A stretch of DNA of 64,000 nt from Archangium primigenium (GTDB lineage Bacteria > Myxococcota > Myxococcia > Myxococcales > Myxococcaceae), in assembly GCF_016904885.1 (NCBI RefSeq), contig NZ_JADWYI010000001.1:2790001-2854000 (forward strand). The letters run 5' to 3'. Positions 36,631 to 45,335 of this stretch are shown one piece after another. The notes below the pieces were generated by a model that worked only from the letters and a program-made list of their open reading frames with translations, was not told the origin of the DNA and did not search any database. The translations under genes were made by a program, and so were the position numbers. How positions within the stretch are numbered: position 1 is the first letter of the stretch; every line of letters starts with the position of its first letter.

Positions 36631-37671
36631 TCACTCATCGGACTCGAAGTCCTCGTCCAGGTCGGCCTCGGGCTCGGCCTCGGTGTCCTCGGCCTCGTTG
36701 GGCCGGGCCTTGGGCGGACGGCCGCGCTTCTTGGGCGCGGCGGCGGCGGCCTCGGCACCCTCGGGCTTGGGCTTGGGCGGACGGCCGCGCTTCTTGGGCG
36801 CGGCGGGAGCGGCCTCGGCGCCCTCGGGCTTGGGCTTGGGCGGACGGCCGCGCTTCTTGGGCGCGGCGGGAGCGGCCTCGGCGCCCTCGGGCTTGGGCTT
36901 GGGCGGACGGCCGCGCTTCTTGGGCGCGTCGCCGTCGCCGGACGCCGCGGCCTTCTTGGCCTTGGGCTCGCCCTCCTCGTCGGAGTCCTCGCCGCCCTCG
37001 CCGCCCTCTTCCTCGGAGGACTCCTCCTCCTCGGCGGGCTCCTCCTCGTCCGGAGGCAGGTCCAGGTCGCCGTCCAGCCCGAGCAGGTCCGCGTCCAGGC
37101 CGAGATCCTCGTCGCCCTCGCCGCGGGTCTTGAACTCGGCGGCGGTGCGCTTGGGCCGCTCGCGGCCGGGCGGGAAGAGGACCACGTCGAGGGAGTCCTC
37201 GGCGTTGGCCTCGGAGATGTTGAGCGCCGCGGCCAGCTCGGACACCAGCAGGTGCCGGGCGTTGTCGTAGAGCTCGCGCTCCTTGGTGGGCAGGGGCCGC
37301 AGCTCGCTGAGCACCTGCAGGCCCTTGACGACCTCGGCCAGACCGAGCAGCCCGCCCTGGGTCATGCGATCCAGGTTGGTGCGGGCGCGCTGCTTCCAGT
37401 CCAGGTCCGCCTTGTCGCTGTCGGAGCGGAGGAAGTCGAAGACCTGGGTCACGTCCTCGCCGCCCGCGACCTTGCGCACGCCGATGGAGAGCACCTTGGC
37501 CTGAGGCACCATCACCACGGCCCCGTCTTCTTCCCGGCGCATCGTGACGAACGTGAGCTTCTGACCGGCCACTTCTTTGACGTCGATGGCCGAGACCCGG
37601 CAGACCCCCTGGTTGGGGTAGACCACCCGGTCGCCAACCGAGAGCTGGAGTGACGCGGAGCCTTCTGGCAT
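36631..37671 (-). CDS. carD: CarD, HMGA-like global transcription regulator
   Basis: The 346-residue protein has the CarD/CdnL/TRCF RNA-polymerase-interacting domain at residues 8-70 (VGDRVVYPNQGVCRVSAIDV). A helical domain follows to about 165. Then come an acidic region (about 200-236, many Glu/Asp) and four AT-hooks KKRGRPPK at residues 251, 272, 293 and 314. This combination is specific to myxobacterial CarD, which binds A/T-rich minor grooves near sigma-factor-controlled promoters and needs CarG. ATG at 37671 is chosen because MPEGSASLQLSVGDR matches the domain start. carG lies 42 bases downstream in the same operon. Confidence 0.95.
   Translation of the reverse strand: MPEGSASLQLSVGDRVVYPNQGVCRVSAIDVKEVAGQKLTFVTMRREEDGAVVMVPQAKVLSIGVRKVAGGEDVTQVFDFLRSDSDKADLDWKQRARTNLDRMTQGGLLGLAEVVKGLQVLSELRPLPTKERELYDNARHLLVSELAAALNISEANAEDSLDVVLFPPGRERPKRTAAEFKTRGEGDEDLGLDADLLGLDGDLDLPPDEEEPAEEEESSEEEGGEGGEDSDEEGEPKAKKAAASGDGDAPKKRGRPPKPKPEGAEAAPAAPKKRGRPPKPKPEGAEAAPAAPKKRGRPPKPKPEGAEAAAAAPKKRGRPPKARPNEAEDTEAEPEADLDEDFESDE
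36709..36921 (-). repeat. 63-bp tandem repeats coding AT-hooks in carD
   Basis: Three full 63-bp units and part of a fourth code for the AT-hook KKRGRPPK plus a spacer of about 13 residues (PKPEGAEAAPAAP). Units are nearly identical at the DNA level, so the number of hooks can change by recombination. Confidence 0.85.
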
Positions 37672-37838
37672 GTCCCCCTCATCGTCGGAGAGTAAGAGAG
37701 CGGCGCAGGTCGTAACATAACCCTTCGCCGATGCCACGACTTACCGCCGGGGATTTCCGTTCCCCTCTTGTGCGGCCGTGCGGACGAGCGGGTGTCCCCT
37801 TTCCGGGAGGGCCCGGTGCTACAGGCCGCTACAGGCCG

Positions 37839-37858
37839 AGCGTTGGCTCGCGAACGCT
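37839..37858. terminator. Hairpin downstream of the tandem PilZ gene
   Basis: AGCGTT, an eight-base loop, and AACGCT form a 6-bp stem just beyond the PilZ gene stop on the minus strand. A direct repeat, GCTACAGGCC twice, lies next to it at about 37818-37837. It may separate the PilZ gene from carD transcription; there is no T-run. Confidence 0.3.
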
Positions 37859-37869
37859 TGGAGGAGGAC

Positions 37870-38592
37870 TCAGGGCATGCGCATCACGGCGTCGATGCCG
37901 AAGCAGATGCGGGCGCGCCAGGGCGGCGGGGGCATGGCGGCCAGGGTGAGCAGCTTCTCCAGCCGCTCCACGGTGTCCTGGCGCAGGGTGCCGAAGTTGA
38001 CGCCGAAGGAGGGCAGCACCTCGGCGCCGCCCGCGGACGTCCAGGCCACCTCGCCATGCAGCATGAGCGTGCCGAGCGACAGCTCCATCTCCAGGAGGAA
38101 GGGCATGCCGACCTTCACCGTGGTGGGCAGGGCGGGGGCTTCCACCTCCAGGCCCACGCCGCCGCGCGACAGGTCGCGCACGAAGAAGAGCGGGGCGAAG
38201 GGCGTCTCCTCCTCGGAGGCCGGCAGGTTCAAGGGGATGCGCGCATGGCGGCGCAGCTTCTCGTACTCCTGGAGATCGAAGATGCGCTGGAGCACCGTGT
38301 CCAGGCCGCCCCGGTCCTGACCCGGGTCGTACTTCACGGTGAGCAGGTAGCGGTCACCGGGCTGGGGCGTCGAGCGCACCACCTCGCCCAGCACCTCCAC
38401 GGGCTTGGTGAGGCCCGGGTTGTGCAACTCGAAGACGAACCGCGTGCCCACCGGAAGGCTCTTCTGGGTGTGCAGCGTCACACCCCCCCGACCGATGCTG
38501 CGTGTGTACTCACTCAGCAGATCCTCGGGCTTCTTGTAGGCCACCTTGAGGCGCACCTCGCCGAGGGTCTGCTTCGTGCCGCTCTCGCTCAT
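37870..38592 (-). CDS. Tandem PilZ domain protein
   Basis: The 240-residue protein has two PilZ-like modules. The first (about 10-90: RLKVAYKKPEDLLSEYTRSI GRGGVTL, then VGTRFVFELHNPG) is the variant called TIGR02266 in myxobacteria and lacks the RxxxR motif. The second (about 105-220: LRRHARIPLNLPA, then VRDLSRGGVGLEVEAPAL) has RRHAR and DLSRGG and should bind c-di-GMP. It probably acts as a cytoplasmic c-di-GMP effector. ATG at 38592 is used; an ATG four codons upstream is possible. Confidence 0.8.
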   Translation of the reverse strand: MSESGTKQTLGEVRLKVAYKKPEDLLSEYTRSIGRGGVTLHTQKSLPVGTRFVFELHNPGLTKPVEVLGEVVRSTPQPGDRYLLTVKYDPGQDRGGLDTVLQRIFDLQEYEKLRRHARIPLNLPASEEETPFAPLFFVRDLSRGGVGLEVEAPALPTTVKVGMPFLLEMELSLGTLMLHGEVAWTSAGGAEVLPSFGVNFGTLRQDTVERLEKLLTLAAMPPPPWRARICFGIDAVMRMP

Positions 38593-38672
38593 GCCGGGAA
38601 GCATACGGCAAAATCCGGAGCGGGCCTCTTTCGTGCCCGCCCCGTTCCTCGTCTCGTCCGGCGAGCGGGCAC

Positions 38673-39281
38673 TCAGGCCTTGGGCAGCTCGCCGACGTGG
38701 AGGGAGAGGGCCTCCTTCTTGTAGACGTACGTCGCCTCGGACGTCTGGATGGTGCCGTCGAACACCAGCTTCACGCTGCCGGCGTGCGTCGCGGTGGCCG
38801 ACACGTCCATGGTGAGCTTCACGTCCACGTCGAGCGTGTCGGAGATCTCCCCGTCGATGCTCACCCGGCCCTTGTGGGCGATGGCGAAGCCCAGGCCCAT
38901 GAGGTCCGGCTCCAGGTTCAGGCCCATGGAGGTCTTCAGGGTGCCGTTGAACTCGTTGCGCCCGTCCTCGTTGCACGCGTCGTAGGTGACGGAATAGGTG
39001 AACAGTCCGCCGCCCGGGCCGCCCTCGGTCGTCAACTCCAGGTGGGCCGTGCCGCCGTGGAAGCACGTGGCGCTGAGCGTGAACCCGGAGGTGGCGCCGC
39101 TGGCCATCGCCCGCGAGATGAGCGCCTGGCCCGTCGTGTTGTGGCCCCGGCCCGGCGCCTGCGAGAGCTGGAACACGGCCTGGGCGGCCCCGTCCTTGCC
39201 TCCTCCGAGCTTCGCGCCTCCACAAGCGGACAGACCCAGGGCCAGCGCGGAGACCACCAGCGGACGAATCGAACGCGTCAT
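38673..39281 (-). CDS. Lipoprotein of unknown function
   Basis: The 202-residue protein has a lipoprotein signal (MTRSIRPLVVSALALGLSAC, with Cys20 lipidated). The mature part has two cysteines (SATCFHG and YDACNED) that may form a disulfide, and alternating strands ending KKEALSLHVGELPKA. It looks like a beta-sandwich envelope protein. No family is recognised. It is divergent from the dcw operon across about 230 bases. Confidence 0.75.
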   Translation of the reverse strand: MTRSIRPLVVSALALGLSACGGAKLGGGKDGAAQAVFQLSQAPGRGHNTTGQALISRAMASGATSGFTLSATCFHGGTAHLELTTEGGPGGGLFTYSVTYDACNEDGRNEFNGTLKTSMGLNLEPDLMGLGFAIAHKGRVSIDGEISDTLDVDVKLTMDVSATATHAGSVKLVFDGTIQTSEATYVYKKEALSLHVGELPKA

Positions 39282-39402
39282 GTGTGCACCTTTCGTCGTG
39301 TCGCGGCGGCGTGCTGCCCGGGGCCGCTCGCGAGGCGCGTCATGACAGAGGGCCTCGCGCGGGGTCAATGCGACACGGGTCTGTACGGGCCTGTTGCATT
39401 TC

Positions 39403-39431
39403 TTGACCGGGTAGGGGGCCGCGCGTATTTT
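39403..39431 (+). promoter_or_regulatory. Sigma-70-type promoter of the dcw operon
   Basis: TTGACC (39403-39408) and TATTTT (39426-39431) are separated by exactly 17 bases, a near-consensus housekeeping promoter in very GC-rich DNA. The predicted start is near 39438, about 70 bases before mraZ, just ahead of the AGTGG repeats. Confidence 0.75.
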
Positions 39432-39441
39432 CCGCCGCCCG

Positions 39442-39468
39442 AAGTGGATCGGAGTGGCAAGGAGTGGC
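39442..39468 (+). promoter_or_regulatory. Three 10-bp-spaced AGTGG repeats, candidate MraZ operator
   Basis: AGTGG occurs at 39443, 39453 and 39463, one helical turn apart, immediately after the predicted transcription start and about 45 bases before mraZ. MraZ in other bacteria binds short G-rich direct repeats with 10-bp spacing (TGGG-N5 in E. coli, related boxes in Mycoplasma) in front of its own gene. A fourth, degenerate copy (ATGGGG) follows at about 39472. Confidence 0.65.
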
Positions 39469-39509
39469 GTGATGGGGATCGGCCGGGCTGACAAGGTGGT
39501 TGCTTCCGC

Positions 39510-39959
39510 GTGTTCCGAGGCGTCTACGAGCACCAGATCGACGCGAAGGGGCGCACGAGCCTCCCGTCACGGCTGCGCGAGACGCTCGTGGGGGGCTACG
39601 ACGAGCGCCTCATCGTCACGACGGCGCTCGATCCCTGTCTGCACGCCTATCCGGTGCGCGAGTGGGAGCAGTTGGAGGTGGCGCTCGCCCGCCGCAACCC
39701 CCTGGAGCCCGGGGTGAAGACGTTGATGCGGCTCTACGTGGCGAGCGCGCAGGAGTGCCCCCTCGACAAGCTGGGGCGGTTGGTGATCCCCCCGTCGCTG
39801 CGAGCGCACGCGGGGTTGGACAAGGACGTGGTGTGGGCGGGGATGGTGAAGGTGATCGAGCTGTGGAGTCGCGAGGGCTGGGCGCGTGCCCAGGAGGAGG
39901 CCCGCAAGGAAGCCTCCAGCGCGGACGTGATGCGCGTGCTCACCGAGCTGCGCCAGTAG
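39510..39959 (+). CDS. mraZ: MraZ, transcriptional regulator of the dcw operon
   Basis: The 149-residue protein has two AbrB-like MraZ modules. The first begins [21 protein letters not shown]. The second has [22 protein letters not shown]. Both DxxGR signatures (DAKGR and DKLGR) used for DNA contact are intact. MraZ forms ring oligomers and represses its own operon in E. coli. The GTG at 39510 starts directly at the domain. It is the first gene of the operon, 47 bases before the STAS gene. Confidence 0.95.
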   Translation: MFRGVYEHQIDAKGRTSLPSRLRETLVGGYDERLIVTTALDPCLHAYPVREWEQLEVALARRNPLEPGVKTLMRLYVASAQECPLDKLGRLVIPPSLRAHAGLDKDVVWAGMVKVIELWSREGWARAQEEARKEASSADVMRVLTELRQ

Positions 39960-40006
39960 CGGACCAGAAGTTCGACGTGATGCGGGAAAGCCGGGAAGGT
40001 GGCGAC

Positions 40007-40384
40007 ATGAACCAGGTAGCCGAAGCGCAGGGCATCCGCGCGGTCTCCAGTGGCCGGGTGGAGACGCTCATGCTCGAGGGGGAGCTGCTGGAGCGGGATC
40101 TCGTCCAGGTGTGCGAGGACCTGGCGCTGCGCATGCAGCGCGGCCTGCGCAACGCCGTGCTGGACTTCAGCGACGTGAGCCACCTGGACTACCGCGGCGT
40201 CAAGCCCCTGTTGGCGCGCGCCGACGCCTTCCGCAAGGCCGGCGGGGACATCAAGCTGTCGGGCCTGTCGCCCTACCTGGCCGCCATCTTCCGGGCCGCC
40301 GGAGCGCATGACAGCTTCGAGCTCTACCCGCACATGAACGACGCCCGGGCCGCCTTCGCGCTCTCGCGCGCTCCGTTCGTCTGA
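40007..40384 (+). CDS. STAS-domain protein inside the dcw operon
   Basis: The 125-residue protein is a single STAS (anti-anti-sigma factor type) domain: [40 protein letters not shown], and [20 protein letters not shown]. Where SpoIIAA-type proteins have the phosphorylated Ser in D-S-S-G, this protein has Asp61-Tyr62-Arg63-Gly64, so the usual switch serine is missing. It lies between mraZ and rsmH, which are normally adjacent, and ends four bases before rsmH. It may be a structural or partner-binding STAS protein. GAAGGTGG precedes the ATG. Confidence 0.82.
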   Translation: MNQVAEAQGIRAVSSGRVETLMLEGELLERDLVQVCEDLALRMQRGLRNAVLDFSDVSHLDYRGVKPLLARADAFRKAGGDIKLSGLSPYLAAIFRAAGAHDSFELYPHMNDARAAFALSRAPFV

Positions 40385-40388
40385 CGCC

Positions 40389-41297
40389 TTGGCTGACTTC
40401 GGCCACCAGACCGTCCTCCTGCGCGAGGCGGTGGATGTCCTCCAACCGGGCGCGGGCAAGGTGATCATCGACGGCACGCTCGGTGGGGGCGGGCACTCGG
40501 CGGCCCTGCTCGCCCGGGGCGCGCGGGTGCTCGGCGTGGATCGGGATCCCGTGGCGCTCGCGGCCGCGCGGGCCCGGCTCACGGACGCGTCCGCCTTCGA
40601 GGCCCGTCAGGGCAACTTCAGTGAGCTGCTCACGGTGGCCGCGGACGTGCTGCCCGTGGACGGCGTGCTGGTGGACCTGGGCGTGTCCTCGCCGCAGCTG
40701 GACGTGGCCGAGCGGGGCTTCTCCTTCCAGAAGGACGGGCCGCTGGACATGCGCATGGGCGACACGGGCCGCACCGCCGCGGAGCTCATCGACGAGGAGG
40801 ACGAGGCGCAGCTCGTGCAGGTGCTGCGCGAGTACGGCGAGGAGCCCTTCGCCCGGCCCATCGCCCGCGAGCTCAAGCGCGCCCTGCCCGCGCGCACCCT
40901 GGAGGCCGCCGAGGCCGTCAAGCGCGCGGTGCCGCGCAAGGCCTGGCCCCAGAAGATCCACGTGGCCACGCGCACCTTCCAGGCGCTGCGCATGGCGGTG
41001 AATCAGGAGCTGGAGTCCCTGGAGTCGCTGCTGGCCGCGCTGCCGCGCCTGCTCAAGGTGGGGGGCCGCGCCGCCGTCATCTCGTTCCACTCGCTGGAGG
41101 ACCGCAAGGTGAAGGAGACCTTCCGGGACCTGGTGGGTGGGTGCAAATGCCCGCCGGGCCTCCCGGTGTGCGTGTGTGGTGGCCAGGGGGACTTCACCCT
41201 GGTGACGCGCAAGGCGCTCGCGCCCTCGGACGACGAAATCGCCGCCAACCCCCGTGCCCGTAGCGCGCACCTGCGCGTGGTGGAGAGGATTCGATGA
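40389..41297 (+). CDS. rsmH: 16S rRNA (cytosine1402-N4)-methyltransferase RsmH (MraW)
   Basis: The 302-residue protein has the RsmH pattern: the start [15 protein letters not shown], the SAM-binding [12 protein letters not shown], then [28 protein letters not shown], and [17 protein letters not shown]. It methylates C1402 of 16S rRNA in the decoding site. The start codon is TTG at 40389, the only one that keeps the conserved N-terminus. Its stop overlaps the ftsL start. Confidence 0.95.
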   Translation: MADFGHQTVLLREAVDVLQPGAGKVIIDGTLGGGGHSAALLARGARVLGVDRDPVALAAARARLTDASAFEARQGNFSELLTVAADVLPVDGVLVDLGVSSPQLDVAERGFSFQKDGPLDMRMGDTGRTAAELIDEEDEAQLVQVLREYGEEPFARPIARELKRALPARTLEAAEAVKRAVPRKAWPQKIHVATRTFQALRMAVNQELESLESLLAALPRLLKVGGRAAVISFHSLEDRKVKETFRDLVGGCKCPPGLPVCVCGGQGDFTLVTRKALAPSDDEIAANPRARSAHLRVVERIR

Positions 41298-41719
41298 GCC
41301 GCAGCAAGTTCATGTCGTCGCGAGGGATGGGCGGGACCGCCCGGGCCCTGGGTCCCAATGGCGCGTCGGTGGGCCGGGTGTTCCTGCACCTCTTGCCCGC
41401 GGTGCTGCTCTTCGGACTGTTCGCCGGGGTGGGCATCCTCCACGTGACGAGCCGGGTGCTGGTGGTGGACATGGGCTACCGGCTCTCCAAGGCCGAGGCG
41501 GAGGGGCGGGACCTCACGCGCGAGAATGATCGGCTCAAGCTGGAGCTGGCCACGCTCAAGAACCCAGCGCGCCTGGAGCGGCTCGCGCGCGAGAAGCTGG
41601 GCATGGCCATGCCCGCGGGCCCGGCCGTCATCGCCCTGCCCGAGTCCGGTGGCAAGCGTCCCGTTCAGGCCCGAAGCGCCCCGGTGGTGCGCGTGGCGGA
41701 GCGCGGCGGAGCACTCTGA
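41294..41719 (+). CDS. ftsL: Cell division protein FtsL
   Basis: The 141-residue protein has one membrane helix at about residues 28-52. A coiled-coil follows ([31 protein letters not shown]), then [11 protein letters not shown], the usual FtsL layout. A disordered cytoplasmic start and a 35-residue basic tail flank it. FtsL joins FtsQ and FtsB to activate FtsWI. It is placed by position and layout, since sequence conservation is low. Its start overlaps the rsmH stop by four bases. Confidence 0.85.
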   Translation: MSRSKFMSSRGMGGTARALGPNGASVGRVFLHLLPAVLLFGLFAGVGILHVTSRVLVVDMGYRLSKAEAEGRDLTRENDRLKLELATLKNPARLERLAREKLGMAMPAGPAVIALPESGGKRPVQARSAPVVRVAERGGAL

Positions 41720-41729
41720 GGAGGCGGGC

Positions 41730-43736
41730 GTGAGGGACTTCAAGACCACGCGGGCTCCCGAGCCCAACACCCAGTGGATGCGGCTGCGCGTGAAGCTGCT
41801 GGCCGGCTTCTTCGTCTGTCTGCTGATGGCCGCCTTTGGCCGCGCCGTGTTCCTGCAGGTCGTCGAGCGCGACAAGCTGCGCGGCATGGCCCAGGATCAG
41901 TACGTGCGGCAGATCGAGATTCCCGCCCGGCGCGGGGACATCTTCGATCGGCGCGGCTCGCCCCTGGCCCAGAGCGTGGAGGTGGACTCCATCTGGGTGG
42001 ATCCCTCCCTGCTGCCGGACGTGAAGGACACGGCGCGCGCGCTGGCCCGCACGCTCAAGCTCGACCCGAACGACGTGCTCAACCGGCTCACCCGGGGCCG
42101 GCGCTTCGCCTGGGTCAAGCGCCAGGTGACGCCGCGCGAGGTGGAGGCGGTCAAGGCCCTGGGGCTGCCGGGGTTCGGCTTCACCAAGGAGCCCAAGCGC
42201 TTCTATCCCCAGCGGGAGCTGGGCGCGCACGTGGTGGGCATGGTGGGCCTGGATGGCCACGGCCTCGAGGGCCTGGAGATGGCCTTCGAGGACGAGCTGT
42301 CCGGCCAGAACTCGCGCCTGTCGGGCTTCCGGGACGCCAAGGGCCGCAAGCTGCTGATGACGGGCGCGCCGGACACCCAGGATCGCCAGGGCGCCACCGT
42401 GACGCTCACCCTGGATCGGCACCTGCAATACGTGGCCGAGAAGGCGCTCTCGCGCGCGGTGGTGGACGCCCAGGCCACCGCCGGCATGGCCATCGTGATG
42501 GATCCGCTCACCGGGGAGCTGCTCGCCATCGCCAACGAGCCGCGCTTCAACCCCAACGCCCCGGAGAAGCAGGCGCGCGCCGGCATGCGCAACCGCGCCG
42601 CGCTGGACGCCATCGAGCCGGGCTCGACGATGAAGTCCTTCGTCGTGGCGGCCGCCCTGGAACAGAAGGTCATCAAGCCCGAGGACTCCTTCTTCTGCGA
42701 GAACGGCTCCTGGCGCGTGGGCAAGCACACCATCCACGACACCCACGAGCACGGCTGGCTCACCCCGAAGGGCGTGCTGCAGGTGTCCTCCAACATCTGC
42801 TCGGCGAAGATCGCCCAGCTGCTCGGCCGCGAGCGCTTCGTGAAGAGCTACCGGGACTTCGGCTTCGGCGAGCGCACGGGCCTGTCCCTGCCCGGCGAGA
42901 GCCGGGGCGCCATCCCCTTTCCCAAGGCGGAAGTGTCCCTGGCGACCCAGGCCTTCGGCCAGGGCATGACGGCCACCGCCGTGCAGATGGCGGCGGCCTG
43001 GAGCGCGCTGGCCAACGGCGGCGTGCTGATGCGGCCCTACCTGGTGTCCAAGGTGGTGGACCCGGACGGGGTGGTGTTGCTGGAGAACCGTCCCACCGAG
43101 GTCCGGCGTGTCATTTCCCCCCAGACGGCCCGCACGGTGGTATCCATGCTCGAGAGCGTGGTGGTCAAGGGGGGAACCGCGACGAAGGCGGCCATGGAAG
43201 ATTACCGCGTGGCGGGCAAGACAGGCACCGCCCAGAAGGTGGACCCCGTGGCTGGAGGGTACTCGGACAAGCGCATCGCTTCCTTCGTCGGCGTGTTGCC
43301 TGCCGAAAATCCGCGCGCGGTCATCCTCGTGATTGTGGACGAGCCGAAAACAGACGTGTACGGGGGAACCGTGGCCGCTCCCGCATTCAAGGAAATAGCT
43401 ACCGCCGCCATGGCGCACTTGGCCGTCCCGCCTTCGCGGGAGGTGCCGTTGCCGTCCTCCGCCGTGTTGGCGGCGGCCGTGCCGGCTCCCGCGGCCAAGG
43501 CGGTGGCGGCGCGGGCCGTGGTGGAAGAGGTCGTCACCGAGAACGTGGAGCCGGGCTCCGTCCGCGTTCCGGATGTCATGGGTCAGGCAGGACGCGAGGC
43601 GGTGACGAAGCTGCTCTCCGCGGCCCTGGAGCCACAATTGTCAGGTAGTGGACGCGTGGTAGCGCAGACTCCCGCCGCCGGTTCGCTGGTGGAGAAGGGT
43701 GCGCGGGTGACGCTGGAACTGGCGACGCGGCAATGA
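41730..43736 (+). CDS. ftsI: Septal peptidoglycan transpeptidase FtsI (PBP3) with PASTA domain
   Basis: The 668-residue protein has a membrane anchor at about residues 20-42, then a PBP dimer domain (from ARRGDIFDRRGSPLA to about 230). The transpeptidase domain has the active Ser299 in STMK (299-302), SSN (353-355) and KTG (497-499). After an Ala/Pro linker, a PASTA domain occupies about 608-668 (SVRVPDVMGQAGREAVTKLL). It crosslinks septal peptidoglycan with FtsW. The GTG at 41730 has GAGGAGG upstream. The C-terminal PASTA domain resembles Gram-positive PBP2x more than E. coli PBP3. Confidence 0.95.
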   Translation: MRDFKTTRAPEPNTQWMRLRVKLLAGFFVCLLMAAFGRAVFLQVVERDKLRGMAQDQYVRQIEIPARRGDIFDRRGSPLAQSVEVDSIWVDPSLLPDVKDTARALARTLKLDPNDVLNRLTRGRRFAWVKRQVTPREVEAVKALGLPGFGFTKEPKRFYPQRELGAHVVGMVGLDGHGLEGLEMAFEDELSGQNSRLSGFRDAKGRKLLMTGAPDTQDRQGATVTLTLDRHLQYVAEKALSRAVVDAQATAGMAIVMDPLTGELLAIANEPRFNPNAPEKQARAGMRNRAALDAIEPGSTMKSFVVAAALEQKVIKPEDSFFCENGSWRVGKHTIHDTHEHGWLTPKGVLQVSSNICSAKIAQLLGRERFVKSYRDFGFGERTGLSLPGESRGAIPFPKAEVSLATQAFGQGMTATAVQMAAAWSALANGGVLMRPYLVSKVVDPDGVVLLENRPTEVRRVISPQTARTVVSMLESVVVKGGTATKAAMEDYRVAGKTGTAQKVDPVAGGYSDKRIASFVGVLPAENPRAVILVIVDEPKTDVYGGTVAAPAFKEIATAAMAHLAVPPSREVPLPSSAVLAAAVPAPAAKAVAARAVVEEVVTENVEPGSVRVPDVMGQAGREAVTKLLSAALEPQLSGSGRVVAQTPAAGSLVEKGARVTLELATRQ

Positions 43737-43787
43737 GGCCGTGGCGCCGAGGTCCGGCCGTCGCGCGGTATTTGTGAAGGGGAAAAG

Positions 43788-45311
43788 ATGAAGCTGACGG
43801 ATGTCCTCGCAGGGTGTGGTGCCGAGCAGACCTCGGGCGGCCGGACCCCGGTCGATGTGACGGGGGTGTCGCAGGACTCGCGCAAGGTGAAGCCGGGTGA
43901 CCTGTTCGTCGCCGTGCCTGGCACGAAGGAGGACGGCGCCCAGTTCGTGGGTGAAGCCGTGTCTCGCGGTGCCGTGGCGGTGGTGTCGGAGAAGCCGCTG
44001 TCCTCGCAGGTCCCTTACTTCAAGGTGTCCAACGCCCGGAAGGCCCTGGCGCTCATCGCCGCCAACTTCTACGGCCGCCCCGCGGATCAGCTCTCCGTGC
44101 TGGCCGTCACGGGCACCAATGGCAAGACGACCACGAGCTATCTGCTCGAGGCCATGGCCGCCGCGGCCTACACGTCCACGGGCGTGATTGGCACGCTGGG
44201 CTACAAGTTCAACGGCGAGACGCATCCCACCGCCCACACCACGCCCGAGCCCTTGGAGCTGCACCGCATCCTCCGCCAGATGGTGGACGCGGGCGTGGAG
44301 ACGGTGGTGATGGAGGTGTCCAGCCACGCGCTCTTGCAGGAGCGCGTGCACGGCATCACCTTCAAGGCCGCCGCCTTCACCAACCTCACGCGCGACCACC
44401 TCGACTACCACAAGGACCTGGAGGAGTACTTCCAGGCCAAGCGCAAGCTGTTCGTGGAGAACCTCTCCCAGAGCGGCGTGGCGGTGGTCAACGGCGACGA
44501 CACCTACGCCACGCGCATCTACACCGAGCTGCGCGGCCAGAAGCGCATGGCGTGGAAGTTCAGCCGCCAGGGCAACGGGGAGATCTCCTGCGCGGGCGTG
44601 GAGTTCACGCTCAAGGGCATCCAGGGCACGCTCAAGACGCCCGCGGGTGACATCCCGGTGAAGAGCCGGCTGCTCGGCGGGCACAACCTGGAGAACATCC
44701 TGGCGGCGGCCGGCCTGGCGCTCGGCGCGGGCTTCGCGCGGCGCAAGGACGTGCAGACGGGCATCGAGCGCATGGCCGGCGTGGCCGGGCGCATGGAGCG
44801 CGTGGAGAACCACGGTCCCCCGGCGGGCGCGCCCGCGGTGCTCGTGGACTACGCGCACACGGATGACGCCCTCAAGCGCGCGCTGGAGGCGGCGCGGGCC
44901 ATGGCCAAGGGCCGGGTCATCGTGGTGTTCGGCTGCGGCGGCGAGCGCGATCCCGGCAAGCGGCCCCTCATGGGCGCCGCGGCGGCCGAGGGTGCCGACC
45001 TGTCCATCCTCACGAGCGACAACCCGCGCAACGAGAACCCCGAGGACATCATCGCCCAGGTGACGCCGGGCATGGAGAAGGGCGGCCTGCGCCGCATCTC
45101 CGCGGGCAAGGCCAAGAGCGGCGAGAAGGGCTACCTCGTGGAGACGGACCGCAAGGCCGCCATCGAGACGGCCATCTCGCTGGCCAAGGAGGACGACGTG
45201 GTCCTCATCGCGGGCAAGGGGCACGAGACGTCCCAGACCATCGGGAGCGAGAAGCGCGCCTTCGATGACCGCGAGGTGGCGGCGCGGGTGCTCGCCATCC
45301 GCACCCCGTAG
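43788..45311 (+). CDS. murE: UDP-MurNAc-tripeptide synthetase MurE (meso-DAP adding)
   Basis: The 507-residue protein has all Mur ligase parts. The ATP loop is GTNGKTTT (109-116), and the substrate region has VMEVSSHALLQERV. The probable carbamylated lysine is Lys218 (YFQAKRKLF). DNPR at 411-414 is the signature of meso-diaminopimelate specificity, so the cell wall is DAP type. It adds the third residue of the peptide stem. The ATG follows a GAAGGGG. Confidence 0.96.
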   Translation: MKLTDVLAGCGAEQTSGGRTPVDVTGVSQDSRKVKPGDLFVAVPGTKEDGAQFVGEAVSRGAVAVVSEKPLSSQVPYFKVSNARKALALIAANFYGRPADQLSVLAVTGTNGKTTTSYLLEAMAAAAYTSTGVIGTLGYKFNGETHPTAHTTPEPLELHRILRQMVDAGVETVVMEVSSHALLQERVHGITFKAAAFTNLTRDHLDYHKDLEEYFQAKRKLFVENLSQSGVAVVNGDDTYATRIYTELRGQKRMAWKFSRQGNGEISCAGVEFTLKGIQGTLKTPAGDIPVKSRLLGGHNLENILAAAGLALGAGFARRKDVQTGIERMAGVAGRMERVENHGPPAGAPAVLVDYAHTDDALKRALEAARAMAKGRVIVVFGCGGERDPGKRPLMGAAAAEGADLSILTSDNPRNENPEDIIAQVTPGMEKGGLRRISAGKAKSGEKGYLVETDRKAAIETAISLAKEDDVVLIAGKGHETSQTIGSEKRAFDDREVAARVLAIRTP

Positions 45312-45335
45312 CCCTGGCGCGCGAGCCTCCCTTCC

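Noticed and set aside
36631-36930. Regular repeats considered as a CRISPR array
   Set aside because: The units are contiguous, in frame and encode AT-hooks of CarD; there are no unique spacers.
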